Notes: generated by a model from the sequence alone, not told the origin. A stretch of 64,000 bases of DNA from Falsiroseomonas stagni DSM 19981 (GCF_900114315.1 NZ_FOSQ01000004.1:259725-323724); one strand, 5' to 3'; positions 1 to 10,214 are shown, numbered from the stretch's first letter. Numbers and translations: made by a program.

Positions 1-1083
1 ATCCGCCTCGCGGTCATCGTCCCGGTCTTCAACGAGGCAGCGAATGTCGCCCCGATGGTGGATCGCCTGGACGCCGCGCTGGCTGGCATCCCCTGGGAAG
101 CGATCTTCGTCGATGATGACAGCCCCGATGGCACCGCCGCCGTGGTGCGGGGCATCGCCGCGCGGGACCCGCGCATCCGCTGCCTCCGCCGCATCGGCCG
201 CCGCGGCCTGGCCTCCGCCTGCATGGAGGGTTTCCTCTCCACCACCGCCCCCTTCGTCGCCGTCATCGATGGCGATCTCCAGCACGACGAATCGATCCTC
301 CCCGCCATGCTGGCGGCGGTGGAGGGCGGTGCCGACATCGCCATCGGCAGCCGCCATGTCGCCGGCGGCGCGGCGGAGCAAGGCTTCTCCGCCGCCCGCG
401 GCGCGCTGTCCGACATGGGCGCGAAGATGGCCCGGATGCTGCTGCCCACCCCGGTCGCGGACCCGATGAGCGGCTTCTTCCTGCTGCCCCGCGCCCTGGT
501 GGAGGAAGTCGCCCCCCGCGTCGCCGGCCGCGGCTTCAAGATCCTGCTGGACATCCTGCTCTCCGCCCGCCGGAAGCTGGCGGTGGCGGAAATCCCCTAC
601 AGCTTCCGCAGCCGCCAGGCCGGCGAGAGCAAGCTGGACGCGACGGTGCTGCTGGAATTCGGCGCCCTGCTGCTGGACAAGGCCACGGGCGGCATCGTGC
701 CGCTGCGCTTCCTGGCCTTCGCCGCGGTGGGCGGCATCGGCGTTCTGGTCCATATGGCGGCGCTGTTCCTGCTGGTGCAGGCGGCGGGCTTCGGCTTCGG
801 GCCTGCGCAATGGGGGGCGACGCTGGTGGCGATGACGGCGAATTTCGCCCTCAACAACCGCATCACCTATCGCGATGCCCGGCTGCGCGGCCCGGCGCTG
901 TGGCGCGGCCTGCTGCTGTTCTACCTGGTCTGCGGCATCGGCGCCGCCGCCAATGTCGGCATCGCGGGGCTGCTGGTTCGGGACGGCGTGCTGGCCTGGG
1001 GCCTGGCCGGCGCCGCCGGCGCGCTGCTGACGGTGGTGTGGAACTACGCCGTGTCCTCCACCCTCGTGTGGCGCGCCCGATGA
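1..1083 (+). CDS. Family 2 glycosyltransferase with C-terminal GtrA membrane domain (5' end outside window)
   Basis: Open from the first base of the window, so the true start lies upstream; 360 residues are visible. The first two thirds are a GT-A fold of the dolichol-phosphate mannosyltransferase (DPM1) type: an N-terminal VIVPVFNEAANV strand, the D-x-D-type motif DGDLQHDE near residue 90, and the RSRQAGESKLD segment near residue 205. From about residue 225 the protein becomes hydrophobic, with four predicted membrane segments matching the GtrA family. Such enzymes load a sugar onto a polyprenyl phosphate at the inner membrane for later transfer by an integral GT. The next gene is exactly such a GT39-type transferase and overlaps by ATGA, so the two probably form one lipid A or glycan modification unit. 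The family call is strong; the sugar is unknown. Confidence 0.9.
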   Translation: MRLAVIVPVFNEAANVAPMVDRLDAALAGIPWEAIFVDDDSPDGTAAVVRGIAARDPRIRCLRRIGRRGLASACMEGFLSTTAPFVAVIDGDLQHDESILPAMLAAVEGGADIAIGSRHVAGGAAEQGFSAARGALSDMGAKMARMLLPTPVADPMSGFFLLPRALVEEVAPRVAGRGFKILLDILLSARRKLAVAEIPYSFRSRQAGESKLDATVLLEFGALLLDKATGGIVPLRFLAFAAVGGIGVLVHMAALFLLVQAAGFGFGPAQWGATLVAMTANFALNNRITYRDARLRGPALWRGLLLFYLVCGIGAAANVGIAGLLVRDGVLAWGLAGAAGALLTVVWNYAVSSTLVWRAR

Positions 1084-2525
1084 TCGGGGTCCTCGCCGCC
1101 CTCACGGCGCTTCGCCTGCTGGTCGCCGGTGCCACGCCGCTGGCGCCGGACGAGGCCTATTACTGGGTCTGGTCCCGCGTGCTCCAGCCCGGCTACCTCG
1201 ACCACCCGCCCATGGTCGCCTTCTTCATCCGCGCCGGCACGCTGCTGGCGGGGGAGGTTGCGTTGGGCATCCGCCTGATGGGCCCGCTGTCCATCGCACT
1301 GGCCAGCGTGTTGCTGGCCCGCGCGGCGGATGCCCTGTTCCCGGACCGCCGGCCGGGAATCTGGGCCGCGGCGCTGTTCAACGCGACGCTGCTGGTCGGC
1401 GTCGGCGGCATCCTGATGACGCCCGATTTGCCGCTGCTGGTCTTCTGGGTCGCGGCGCTCTGGGCGCTGGCGCGGCTGCATGTCACGCAGGATGGGCGCT
1501 GGTGGCTGGCCTTCGGCCTGTTCTCCGGCCTCGCCCTGGTGTCGAAGTACACGGCGGGGCTGCTCGGCATCGGGGTGATCGCCTGGCTCATTGCCTGCCG
1601 GGGCGCCTGGCACTGGTGGCGGGACTGGCGGCTCTGGGCCGGTGGAGTCCTGGCCGCCGCCGTCTTCGCCCCCGTCATCCTCTGGAACGCCGCCCATGGC
1701 TGGGCGAGCTTCGTCAAGCAGGGCGGCCGCGCGGGGGTGGAGACGGGCGGCTTCACGCTGCGCTTCCTCGGCGAACTCCTGGCCGGGCAGGCGGGGCTCG
1801 CCACGCCGCTGGTCTTCATCCTGTGTGTCACCGGCACCGCGCTGGCGGTCATGGCCTGGGTCAGGCGCGGCGATGCGGCGGCGGCGCTGCTGGCGGCGCT
1901 GGTCGTCCCCGGCGCCGCGCTGTTCACCTGGCAGGCCACGGGCAGCCGCGTGCAGGGCAACTGGCCCGCCATCCTCTACCCCGCCGCCTGCATCCTGGCC
2001 GCCGCCTTCATCACGCCGCGCCTGGCGCGGCTGCGCCGTCCCGCGGTCGCGCTCGGCGCCACGCTCGCGCTGCTTGCCTACATCCAGGCCGCCATCGCGC
2101 CGCTGCCCCTGCCGAGGCGCCTCGACCCCACCCTCGCGCGCCTTGGCGGCTGGGATGCCTTCGCGGCCCTGGTCGAGCAGGAGCGTGCGCGGACCGGTGC
2201 CGGCTTCGTCGCGGCGGAGGAATACGGCCTGGCCGCGCAACTCGCGCTGCGCCTTCCCCCCGGCGTGCCGGTGGTGGCCCTCAACCCCCGCTGGGACCTG
2301 TTCGACCTGCCGCGCCCCCAATCCCTCGGCCCCGCCGTAACCGGCCTGCTGGTCCAGAGCGAAAGACGGGACAGCGTGCCGGACTGGCCGGGGGCCGAGC
2401 CTGTCCAGCGCGCCGAGGGATCGCTGGTGCGGGCGCGCGGCGGGGTGGAGGCGGAACGCTACCGCGCCTTCCGCGTCACCACCCGCGCGGACCTGCCCGC
2501 CGCCGCCGTGATGCCGCGTCCCTGA
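1080..2525 (+). CDS. ArnT/PMT-like family 39 glycosyltransferase, integral membrane
   Basis: 481 residues starting at the ATG that overlaps the stop of the upstream GT2 gene (ATGA). The N-terminus has the hallmark of dolichyl/undecaprenyl-phosphate sugar transferases: an acidic residue after the first membrane segment (APDEAYYW) followed by GYLDHPPMVAFF. About ten hydrophobic segments fill residues 1-370, then comes a soluble periplasmic tail. Members move a sugar from a polyprenyl phosphate to lipid A or another periplasmic acceptor. Translational coupling with the GT2/GtrA gene suggests donor and transferase act together. The in-frame open region extends further upstream, but that part is only antisense-free shadow inside the GT2 gene. 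Confidence 0.85.
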   Translation: MIGVLAALTALRLLVAGATPLAPDEAYYWVWSRVLQPGYLDHPPMVAFFIRAGTLLAGEVALGIRLMGPLSIALASVLLARAADALFPDRRPGIWAAALFNATLLVGVGGILMTPDLPLLVFWVAALWALARLHVTQDGRWWLAFGLFSGLALVSKYTAGLLGIGVIAWLIACRGAWHWWRDWRLWAGGVLAAAVFAPVILWNAAHGWASFVKQGGRAGVETGGFTLRFLGELLAGQAGLATPLVFILCVTGTALAVMAWVRRGDAAAALLAALVVPGAALFTWQATGSRVQGNWPAILYPAACILAAAFITPRLARLRRPAVALGATLALLAYIQAAIAPLPLPRRLDPTLARLGGWDAFAALVEQERARTGAGFVAAEEYGLAAQLALRLPPGVPVVALNPRWDLFDLPRPQSLGPAVTGLLVQSERRDSVPDWPGAEPVQRAEGSLVRARGGVEAERYRAFRVTTRADLPAAAVMPRP

Positions 2526-2602
2526 CAGGGTCGCCGCTTGACGGGACGCGGCGCGCCCCGATCCTCTAGGCTCCATCGCGGCCCAACAAGGCGGAGACGA
2601 CC

Positions 2603-3592
2603 ATGCTCATCAAGCGCAGGCGGGGCTGGGAAATCCCCGAAAGCCAGGCGACCCCCGAACACCTGGTCGCCAACCGCCGCACGATCATGAAGGCGGCCGG
2701 CGCCGGCGCCATGCTGCTGCCCGGCGCGGCGCAGGCGCAGTTCTGGCGGCGTGGCGAACCCGCCGACCCCTGGGCGCGCAACCCGGCGGAGGTGCCTGAC
2801 CTGCCCGCCGCCATGCGCAACACCCGCTACGCCGCCGGCCGCGCCATCTCCCCTGAGCGGGACGCCATCACCTTCAACAACTTCTACGAATTCGGCACCG
2901 ACAAGGGCATCTGGTCCGTCGCCCGCGCCATGCCGACGCGCCCCTGGACCATCAAGGTCGATGGCATGGTGGAGAAGCCCGGCGAGTTCGATGTGGACGA
3001 CATCATCCGCCGCATCGGGATCGAGGAGCGCGTCTACCGCCTGCGTTGCGTGGAGGCCTGGGGCATGACCGTCCCCTGGTCCGGCTTCCAGCTCTCCTCC
3101 CTCCTCAGCCTGGTCACGCCGCTGGCATCGGCGAAATATGTGCGGTTCGAGACGGCGGCGATCCCCGCCGTCATGCCCGGCCTGCGCCAATCCTGGTACC
3201 CCTGGCCGCATGTGGAGGGCTGCACGATCGACGAGGCGGCGAATGAGCTGACCTTCATGCCCGTCGGCCTCTTCGGCCGGCCGCTGCCGGCGCAGAATGG
3301 CGGGCCGTTCCGCGTGCTGTTCCCGTGGAAGTACGGTTTCAAATCCGGCAAGTCGATCGTGCGCATCACGCTGACGGACCAGCGCCCGAAGAGCTTCTGG
3401 GAAACCCTCCAGGCCAGCGAATACGGCTTCTGGGCCAATGTGAACCCGGAGGTCCCCCACCCCCGCTGGAGCCAGGCGACGGAACGCCTGATCGGCAGCA
3501 ACGAACGCGTGCCGACGCGGCTCTACAACGGGTATGGCGAATTCGTCGCGGGCCTCTACACTGCGAGGCAGAACGAACGTCTCTGGGCCTGA
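2603..3592 (+). CDS. msrP: Protein-methionine-sulfoxide reductase catalytic subunit MsrP (YedY)
   Basis: 329 residues, normal length for MsrP. A twin-arginine signal (NRRTIMKAAGAGAMLLP, residues 24-40) precedes the sulfite-oxidase-type molybdopterin fold. The Mo-ligating cysteine is Cys149 in YRLRCVEAWGM. MsrP repairs oxidised methionines in periplasmic proteins using electrons from the haem membrane protein MsrQ. A GGAG ribosome site lies about 6 bases before the ATG. The usual msrQ partner is not downstream; a two-segment membrane protein sits there instead. Family assignment is firm. Confidence 0.95.
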   Translation: MLIKRRRGWEIPESQATPEHLVANRRTIMKAAGAGAMLLPGAAQAQFWRRGEPADPWARNPAEVPDLPAAMRNTRYAAGRAISPERDAITFNNFYEFGTDKGIWSVARAMPTRPWTIKVDGMVEKPGEFDVDDIIRRIGIEERVYRLRCVEAWGMTVPWSGFQLSSLLSLVTPLASAKYVRFETAAIPAVMPGLRQSWYPWPHVEGCTIDEAANELTFMPVGLFGRPLPAQNGGPFRVLFPWKYGFKSGKSIVRITLTDQRPKSFWETLQASEYGFWANVNPEVPHPRWSQATERLIGSNERVPTRLYNGYGEFVAGLYTARQNERLWA

Positions 3593-3596
3593 CCGC

Positions 3597-3858
3597 TTGC
3601 GATCCCTCGGCCTCATCCTGCTTGCCTCGGCGGTGGCGCTGGCATCGGGCTTCGGCCCGATGGCGTCGCTGGACGGTGTGCTGGTCCGGCTCTACCCGCC
3701 ATCGCTGCGCCTGTTGCAGGCGGCGGTGGATCACAACATCTCCCCCCGCCTCTGGGACCGGGTGATGCTGCCGGTGCTGTCCTGCCCGGCCTGGGTCTTC
3801 CCCGCGGTGATCGGCGTGGCGCTGCTCTTCTGGGTCGGGCGGCAGGCCGAGAAGGGGC

Positions 3859-3866
<8 letters not shown>
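3597..3866 (+). CDS. Small membrane protein of unknown function, between msrP and a response regulator
   Basis: About 89 residues with two hydrophobic segments (LGLILLASAVALASGF near the N-terminus and PAWVFPAVIGVALLFWVG near the C-terminus), then a short basic tail. I chose the TTG 4 bases after the msrP stop, which gives a natural MRSLGLILLASA start; an ATG at 3534 would give 110 residues but overlap msrP by 59 bases. The 3' end overlaps the next gene by 8 bases, so it is probably cotranscribed with both neighbours. It is too short and has no pair of haem histidines typical of MsrQ (six segments, about 200 residues). I do not recognise the family. Confidence 0.6.
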
Positions 3867-5316
<1,450 letters not shown>

Positions 5317-5645
5317 GGTCCAAACCCCATCATCTGCCGGGCGCCTGGCCGGTCTCGCGCGGCATCCGCGGCGTCAGGCCGCTTGCCGATGCAACCAGCA
5401 CCGGCGGCGCGTCCTTCCTGGCGGCCTGCCACGCGATCCTCGGCCATTCGCCTCCGGTCTGATCGGGTGTGGACCCTGGATCACGCCGCGTTCAAGTGAA
5501 CGCAGCTCGTGCTCTAGATGTCATTGAATCTAGAGCAAGAAATGCGTTCAGATGATTCCATCTGAACGCATATTCCTCTAGCGCGGCTTGCGGGATCACC
5601 GCGTGCCGTGCGATCCCGCCACGCCATGCCGGGAGGATACGAGAC
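5317..5645. other. Gene-free gap between the sigma-54 regulator and the Bug-family gene
   Basis: No convincing coding sequence on either strand. The first 160 bases show nothing I can name; the last part (5488-5571) holds a cluster of three palindromes listed separately. A GGAGG-like ribosome site (CGGGAGGATACGAG) at about 5630-5643 belongs to the next gene. Confidence 0.7.
5488..5571. repeat. Cluster of three palindromes (REP/BIME-like)
   Basis: Three perfect inverted repeats in 84 bases. First: GCGTTCA 5488-5494, loop AG, TGAACGC 5497-5503. Second: TGCTCTAGAT 5510-5519, 8-base loop, ATCTAGAGCA 5528-5537. Third: ATGCGTTCAGATG 5542-5554, loop ATTC, CATCTGAACGCAT 5559-5571. The first and third share the GCGTTCA/TGAACGC core. 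The region is much lower in GC than its surroundings. The layout resembles dispersed intergenic palindromic elements of alphaproteobacteria, but I see only one copy in this window. Confidence 0.75.
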
Positions 5646-6620
5646 ATGAACCGCCGCACCCTGCTTCGTTCCGGCTTCGCCCTGCCGCTCCTCGCCGCGC
5701 CGGGTACGCTGCGCGCCCAGTCCTGGCCGGACCGGCCGATCCGCCTCGTCGTGCCCTTCGCCGCCGGCACCAGCACCGACATCATCGGGCGGATGATCGG
5801 TGGCCAGATCTCCCGCGGGCTGGGTGGGCATGCGGTGGTGGTGGACAACCGCGCCGGTGCGGGGGGCACCATCGGCTCCGCCGCCGTGGCGCAGGCGCCG
5901 GCGGATGGCCATACCATCCTCCTCGGCACCATCGGCACCCATGCGGTGAACCCGAACCTGATGCGGAACCTGGCCTACAACCCGGTGCGGGACTTCACGC
6001 CGCTGTTCCTCCATTCCAAGACGGCGCTGCTGCTGGTGGTGCGCCCGCAGCTCGGCGTGCGCAGCATGGCGGAATTCGTGGCGTTGGCGCGGGCGCGGCC
6101 GCTTTCCGTCGGCACCTCCGGCGTCGGCACCGCCGGGCACCTGAACCACGCCGTGATGAGCGAGGCGACGGGCACCACCACCACCCATGTGCCCTACAGC
6201 GACGGTGCGCGCGCGATGACGGATGCGCTGAGCGGCACGCTGGATGCCCTGTTCTACCACACGCAGTTCGTGCGCGCGCAGATCGGGGCCGGGCAACTCG
6301 TCGGCCTCGGCATCACCGGCGCGCAGCGCAGCCCGCTGCTGCCGGCGGTGCCGACCTTCGCCGAGCAGGGCCTGGCCGGCATCGATGCGGAGGGCTGGTG
6401 GGCCATGTTCGGCCCCGCCAACCTTCCCGTGCCCGTCACGCAGCGGCTGTCCGGCATCCTCGCCGCCTCGCTGAACGAGGCTGAGACGCGAACGACGCTG
6501 GAGCGGAACGGCGTGGAGGCGATCGGCGGTGGGCCGGAGGCGCTGGCGCGCTACCAGCGGGAGGAGCTGGAACGCTGGGGCGCCGTGATCCGCCGGGCGA
6601 ACATCACGGTCGATTCGTAG
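5646..6620 (+). CDS. Bug/TctC-family periplasmic solute-binding protein
   Basis: 324 residues with an RR-containing signal peptide (MNRRTLLRSGFALPLLAAP...AQS). The mature protein shows the tripartite-tricarboxylate receptor pattern: WPDRPIRLVVPFAAGTSTDIIGR, VVVDNRAGAGGTIG, GTSGVGTAGHLN, and a C-terminal WWAMFGPANLPVPV segment. Bug proteins capture carboxylates or other small anions in the periplasm. No TctA/TctB membrane genes are nearby, which is usual for these widely expanded orphan receptors. A GGGAGGAT site precedes the ATG. The ligand cannot be predicted. Confidence 0.92.
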   Translation: MNRRTLLRSGFALPLLAAPGTLRAQSWPDRPIRLVVPFAAGTSTDIIGRMIGGQISRGLGGHAVVVDNRAGAGGTIGSAAVAQAPADGHTILLGTIGTHAVNPNLMRNLAYNPVRDFTPLFLHSKTALLLVVRPQLGVRSMAEFVALARARPLSVGTSGVGTAGHLNHAVMSEATGTTTTHVPYSDGARAMTDALSGTLDALFYHTQFVRAQIGAGQLVGLGITGAQRSPLLPAVPTFAEQGLAGIDAEGWWAMFGPANLPVPVTQRLSGILAASLNEAETRTTLERNGVEAIGGGPEALARYQREELERWGAVIRRANITVDS

Positions 6621-6722
6621 GAAGCAGCGCGGCCGGGGCGGGTGGCGCGCCAGCCATCCGTTCCCTGAACGCCCGCTCAGGCAATCCGCCCTTGCCGCGT
6701 CCTGGACTTCCAGACCACCCCG

Positions 6723-8498
6723 TCACGCCACCGGCAGCCACATCGCCGCCGTCGTGCCGCGCCCTGGTTCGCTGTCCAGCAGCAGCGCGCCGCCCGCCCG
6801 GGTGCAGAAGCCCCGCACCGTCGCCAGCCCCAGCCCCGTGCCGCGCCGCGGTCCCTTGGTGGTGAAGAAGGGCTCCCCCACCCGGGCCAGCGTCGCCCCA
6901 TCCATGCCCGCGCCGGTGTCGCTGACCGCCGCCACGATGTAGCGGCCGGCCTTCAGCCCGGCTTCCTCCCGCGCCTCCATCAGCTCCTCGACCCAGGCGG
7001 CGATGGTCACGGTGCCGCCGCGGGGCATGGCGTCCCGCGCATTGGCGGCCAGGTTCACCACCGCGGCCTCGAACCCCGCCCGGTCCCCGCGCGCGGGCGG
7101 CAGGCCGGGGGGGACGACGACCTGCACCCGCCAGGCGCTGCCGAGCGTGCGGTTCAGCAGCTCCGCCAGGTCCGACAGCGCCCGCCCGGCCTCCAGCGGC
7201 GGCTGCCCGCCCTCGGCCTCACCCCCGCCGCCGCGGGCGAAGTCCAGCATCGCCTCCACCAGGCGGCGCCCGCGCTCCGCCGCATCGCCCAGCAGCGCGG
7301 CGCAGCGCCGCACCTCCGCCGGGTCATCGGCGCGGCGGTCCATCAGCCGGGCGCCGCTGCGCACGGCCTGGACCAGGTTCTTCACATCATGCGCCAGCCC
7401 GGCCGCCAGCAGGCCGATGGCGGCGGCGCGGCCGGCGCGGGCCAGTTGCGTCTCGGCCTCCATCCGGCGTTCCGCCGCCAATTGCTGCTGCCGCGCGCCG
7501 CGGATGGCCAGGCCCGTCAGCGCCAGCAGCAGCCCCGCCGCCGCCACGCCGCCTGCCGCCGGCACCACCATCCGCTGGCGCCAGGCCGCGTCCAGCGCCT
7601 CCATGCTCAGCCCATAGGCCACCGCCACCGGCCAGTCGCCAACCTGCCGCGCCACGAACAGCCGCGGCAGCCCGTCGCCCACGCTCACGGAGGGGGGCGG
7701 CGATTCCCCGGCCGCGCGGGCCACCGCATCCGCCAGCCGCGCCTGCCGCACGGGGCGCTGGCCGGGTTCCGCCGCCGGGTCGGGCAGCGGCGGGTGCCGC
7801 GCCAGCACCGCGCCATCCAGGCGCATCATCATCACCGTGTCCCGCGGCGTCTCCACGACGGAGGCATAGAAGCCGGCCAGCGTCGCGGGGTTGAAGGCGG
7901 AGGCGATGACCCCCGCCGCATCATCCCCGGGATCGCCGCCAGGCCGCGGCGGCGTGGCGCGGGCGACGGGAAAGATGGTCCAGCCCATGGGGCGCGCGGT
8001 GATGACCTCGCCCACCGCATCCCGGCTGCCCTGCCGGAGCGTGGCGACGAAGTCGCGATCGCCGATGTCGGTCGGCCGAGCCGGGAATTCCCAGGAAGCG
8101 AGCACCACGCGCCCGCGCCCATCCGCCACCATCACCCCCTGGACCAGCGGATGGAGGGATTGGGTCAGCGCCGCCAGCAGGCCGTGCAGGTCGGGGTTCT
8201 GGCGCATCTCCTCCCACCCCATGCGGTCCGTGGCGTGGGCGGTGGCGGTCAGGATGGCGTCATGCGCGCCGAAGCTGCGCAGCGCGTGCTGGCGCAGCAT
8301 CTCCACCGTCCGGTCGAGCCTGGCGCCGGCGTCGCGCCGGACATCGACCCAGGCCATGACCCCGGCCCCCAGCACGCCGAGTGCCGGCACCAGCACCGCC
8401 GCGAGCCAGAGCAGGCGGAACCCCTGGGGAAGCCGGGGCGGTGGCGCCAGGCCAGCGCGGGGAAGGGGGGCGGGGTCTAGGCCGAGGGCGCTCTGCAT
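6723..8498 (-). CDS. Membrane sensor histidine kinase with periplasmic Cache-like sensor
   Basis: 591 residues from the ATG at 8498; an upstream in-frame extension to 8657 has no signal-like sequence and crosses a repeat, so I reject it. Membrane segments at about 29-50 and 311-333 flank a 260-residue periplasmic region resembling a double Cache/PAS sensor. The cytoplasmic part has the H-box with His370 (AAGLAHDVKNL), N-box NLAANARDA (482-490), G1 DTGAGMDG (527-534), FTTK, and G2 GTGLGLAT (553-560). The dimerisation helix has the HDVKN variant seen in NtrB/DctB-like kinases that pair with NtrC-family regulators, which fits the regulator at 3859-5316. The gene stands alone on its strand. Confidence 0.9.
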   Translation of the reverse strand: MQSALGLDPAPLPRAGLAPPPRLPQGFRLLWLAAVLVPALGVLGAGVMAWVDVRRDAGARLDRTVEMLRQHALRSFGAHDAILTATAHATDRMGWEEMRQNPDLHGLLAALTQSLHPLVQGVMVADGRGRVVLASWEFPARPTDIGDRDFVATLRQGSRDAVGEVITARPMGWTIFPVARATPPRPGGDPGDDAAGVIASAFNPATLAGFYASVVETPRDTVMMMRLDGAVLARHPPLPDPAAEPGQRPVRQARLADAVARAAGESPPPSVSVGDGLPRLFVARQVGDWPVAVAYGLSMEALDAAWRQRMVVPAAGGVAAAGLLLALTGLAIRGARQQQLAAERRMEAETQLARAGRAAAIGLLAAGLAHDVKNLVQAVRSGARLMDRRADDPAEVRRCAALLGDAAERGRRLVEAMLDFARGGGGEAEGGQPPLEAGRALSDLAELLNRTLGSAWRVQVVVPPGLPPARGDRAGFEAAVVNLAANARDAMPRGGTVTIAAWVEELMEAREEAGLKAGRYIVAAVSDTGAGMDGATLARVGEPFFTTKGPRRGTGLGLATVRGFCTRAGGALLLDSEPGRGTTAAMWLPVA

Positions 8499-8607
8499 TC
8501 CCGCCCATTCTGGGACAGATGTGGAACATGATATACGCACATTGCCGACAGAGGCAGGTCGGCGGGAACCGATGCCCGGGCCGCGAAAACCCTGGCATCG
8601 GCCCGAT

Positions 8608-8709
8608 GTACTTGGTATGTTCCTTCCGCCACCGCCACCCCTGTGACCGCAGAGCACCCCGAAAAACGCGTCTAAACGCGCTAAAAAGGGTAAATCGGCT
8701 AAATCGGCT
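8608..8709 (+). repeat. Dispersed LexA-box/AATCGGC element, copy A
   Basis: Reads GTAC-N7-GTTC at 8608-8622 (one mismatch to the alphaproteobacterial LexA operator GTTC-N7-GTTC), then a C-rich stretch CCGCCACCGCCACC.., CTGTGACCGC, GCGTCTAA, and two exact copies of TAAATCGGC at 8691-8708. Copy B lies at 52862-52966 on the other strand with the same order of blocks. The element ends at the stop codon of the NUDIX gene and lies upstream of the histidine kinase start. No conserved open frame links the two copies, so an RNA or DNA-level role is more likely than a peptide. Confidence 0.6.
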
Positions 8710-9174
8710 TTAGCTGTGCAGGGAGCTGTCGCGGGATGCCGCGAGGGCGATCACACGCCGCGCCTCCGGCCACAGCCCGTAGGGTTCCAGCGCCCCCACA
8801 GGCACCCAGGCCACCTCGGTCACGTCACCGCCCGGCCTTGCCTCGCCGGACAGCCAGCGGGCCTGGAAGTCGATGATGGTGTAGTGGAAGCGCGGGCCGC
8901 GGCCGGCCTCGCCCGGGGTGATGGCATCCACCACCGCCAGCAGGCTGAGGGGACCGACCTCGATCCCCGTCTCCTCCAGCAATTCGCGGCGGGCACACAA
9001 CTCGGCCGGTTCGCCGAGGCGCTGGCCGCCGCCGGGCAGGGACCATTCGCCCTGCCGCGGGGGGCGGCCCCGGCGGATCAGCAGCACCTCCTCGCCCCGC
9101 AGCGCGACCACCCCGATGCCGACCCAGGGCCGGTCGGGGTATTCGCGCCGGTTCACGGGGGCGGTGTCGCTCAC
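8710..9174 (-). CDS. NUDIX hydrolase
   Basis: 154 residues from a GTG that overlaps the upstream stop codon (GTGA). A longer frame starting at 9267 would run deep into the upstream gene and adds only an Arg-rich non-homologous tail. The Nudix box G-x5-E-x7-RELLEETGI is complete at residues 49-71, so Mg-dependent cleavage of a nucleoside diphosphate-linked compound is expected. The N-terminal YPDRPWVGIGVVAL matches ADP-ribose pyrophosphatase/MutT-like proteins. It is the last gene of the coupled ABC-transporter operon. Substrate unknown. Confidence 0.9.
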   Translation of the reverse strand: MSDTAPVNRREYPDRPWVGIGVVALRGEEVLLIRRGRPPRQGEWSLPGGGQRLGEPAELCARRELLEETGIEVGPLSLLAVVDAITPGEAGRGPRFHYTIIDFQARWLSGEARPGGDVTEVAWVPVGALEPYGLWPEARRVIALAASRDSSLHS

Positions 9175-10214
9175 TGTGGTGCCGGCGCCTCGGCGGCGGG
9201 TTCGGCGGCGGGGGCGGCCTGCTTGCGCAGATCCTCCAGCCGCGGGACCAGCGCCTTCTCCTTCCACTGCCCGATCTGGTAGGCCCAGCCGCGCCAGCGG
9301 TTGTTGAGGCGCGTCGCCTCCTCATCGCCCTCGGCGGCCAGCATAGCCCAGATCGTCTCCCCGTCCTTGTTGACGGTGGCGGTGATGCGGAGGTTGTCGG
9401 TCAGCTCGAAGGCACCGAGGCCCAGGCGCTCGCCGGGGATCTCGGCCGCCCGGCGGACATCGAGGAAGGTGAGGAATTCGAAGGCCCGGGCGATCTCGTC
9501 CAGGCTGATCTCATCCATCTCGCCCGCCTCGGCGGGCGTCACGACGGCCAGCTTGCCATCGGCGTCGCGTTCCTTCCGCACCAACAGCGGCGCCTCTCCG
9601 GTGCGGGTGACGGAGAGCGAGAGCACCCGTTCGCGGGCGATATTGGCCAGGTCCCGGTCGATCCAGAGGTTGGGGTCGCCATCCAGCGGCAGCCTGCCTT
9701 CGCCGAGCCAGGCCTGGTTCTCCCCGGGGCGGCGGACATAGACGCTCTCCGGCACATTGCCCTGCACCCGCACGCGGCGGCGCCCGATGATCAGCTCCGC
9801 GATCACCGCGCCTTGCGCATCCAGCACGCGAAGGTGGCTGGCGGTGGAGCCGGACTGGGCGGGGTCGTTCACGCCGAGGCGTTCCAGCATCTCGGGATTC
9901 GCGGTTCGCGGCTCCGCCAGGCGGAGTTCCGTGAGGCCCACGAGCAACTCGCGCACCTTCTCCGGCCGCACCGGATGGTCCGCCTTGGAGGGCAGCACCC
10001 AGGAATCGCCGGCCCCCTTGCGCACCACCAGCGTCGCGTCGTTGCGCCGCACCTCGATCGCCGCGGCACTGGCCAGGCGCTGCGCCAGGCCGGGAAACGC
10101 CAGCGGCGTGGCGGAGGCCGGCGGCGGCGCGTTGGTCTCGGGCGTCAGCAGCAGGGCGCCGCCCACGGCGGCGACGGCGGCGCCGCCCAGCAGCAGCAGG
10201 TTGCGGCGGTTCAT
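9171..10214 (-). CDS. DUF4340 domain protein, accessory to Gld-type ABC transporter
   Basis: 347 residues. One N-terminal membrane anchor (NLLLLGGAAVAAVGGALLLTP) and a long extracytoplasmic part with repeated beta motifs, including the typical DUF4340 pieces WVLPSKADHPVRPEKVRELLVGL and LWIDRDLANI. The gene overlaps the GldG-like gene by four bases (ATGA) and the NUDIX gene by GTGA. DUF4340 proteins regularly accompany GldA/GldF/GldG-like transporters, where their role is not established. The Ala/Pro-rich tail is low complexity. Confidence 0.88.
   Translation of the reverse strand: MNRRNLLLLGGAAVAAVGGALLLTPETNAPPPASATPLAFPGLAQRLASAAAIEVRRNDATLVVRKGAGDSWVLPSKADHPVRPEKVRELLVGLTELRLAEPRTANPEMLERLGVNDPAQSGSTASHLRVLDAQGAVIAELIIGRRRVRVQGNVPESVYVRRPGENQAWLGEGRLPLDGDPNLWIDRDLANIARERVLSLSVTRTGEAPLLVRKERDADGKLAVVTPAEAGEMDEISLDEIARAFEFLTFLDVRRAAEIPGERLGLGAFELTDNLRITATVNKDGETIWAMLAAEGDEEATRLNNRWRGWAYQIGQWKEKALVPRLEDLRKQAAPAAEPAAEAPAPQ

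Noticed and set aside
1044-2576. 510-codon minus-strand frame
   Set aside because: Antisense to the GT39 gene, no ribosome site, no known domain.
6723-8657. Longer N-terminus for the histidine kinase (644 residues)
   Set aside because: The added 53 residues are Gly/Arg-rich, not signal-like, and lie across the dispersed element; the ATG at 8498 leads directly into the first membrane helix.
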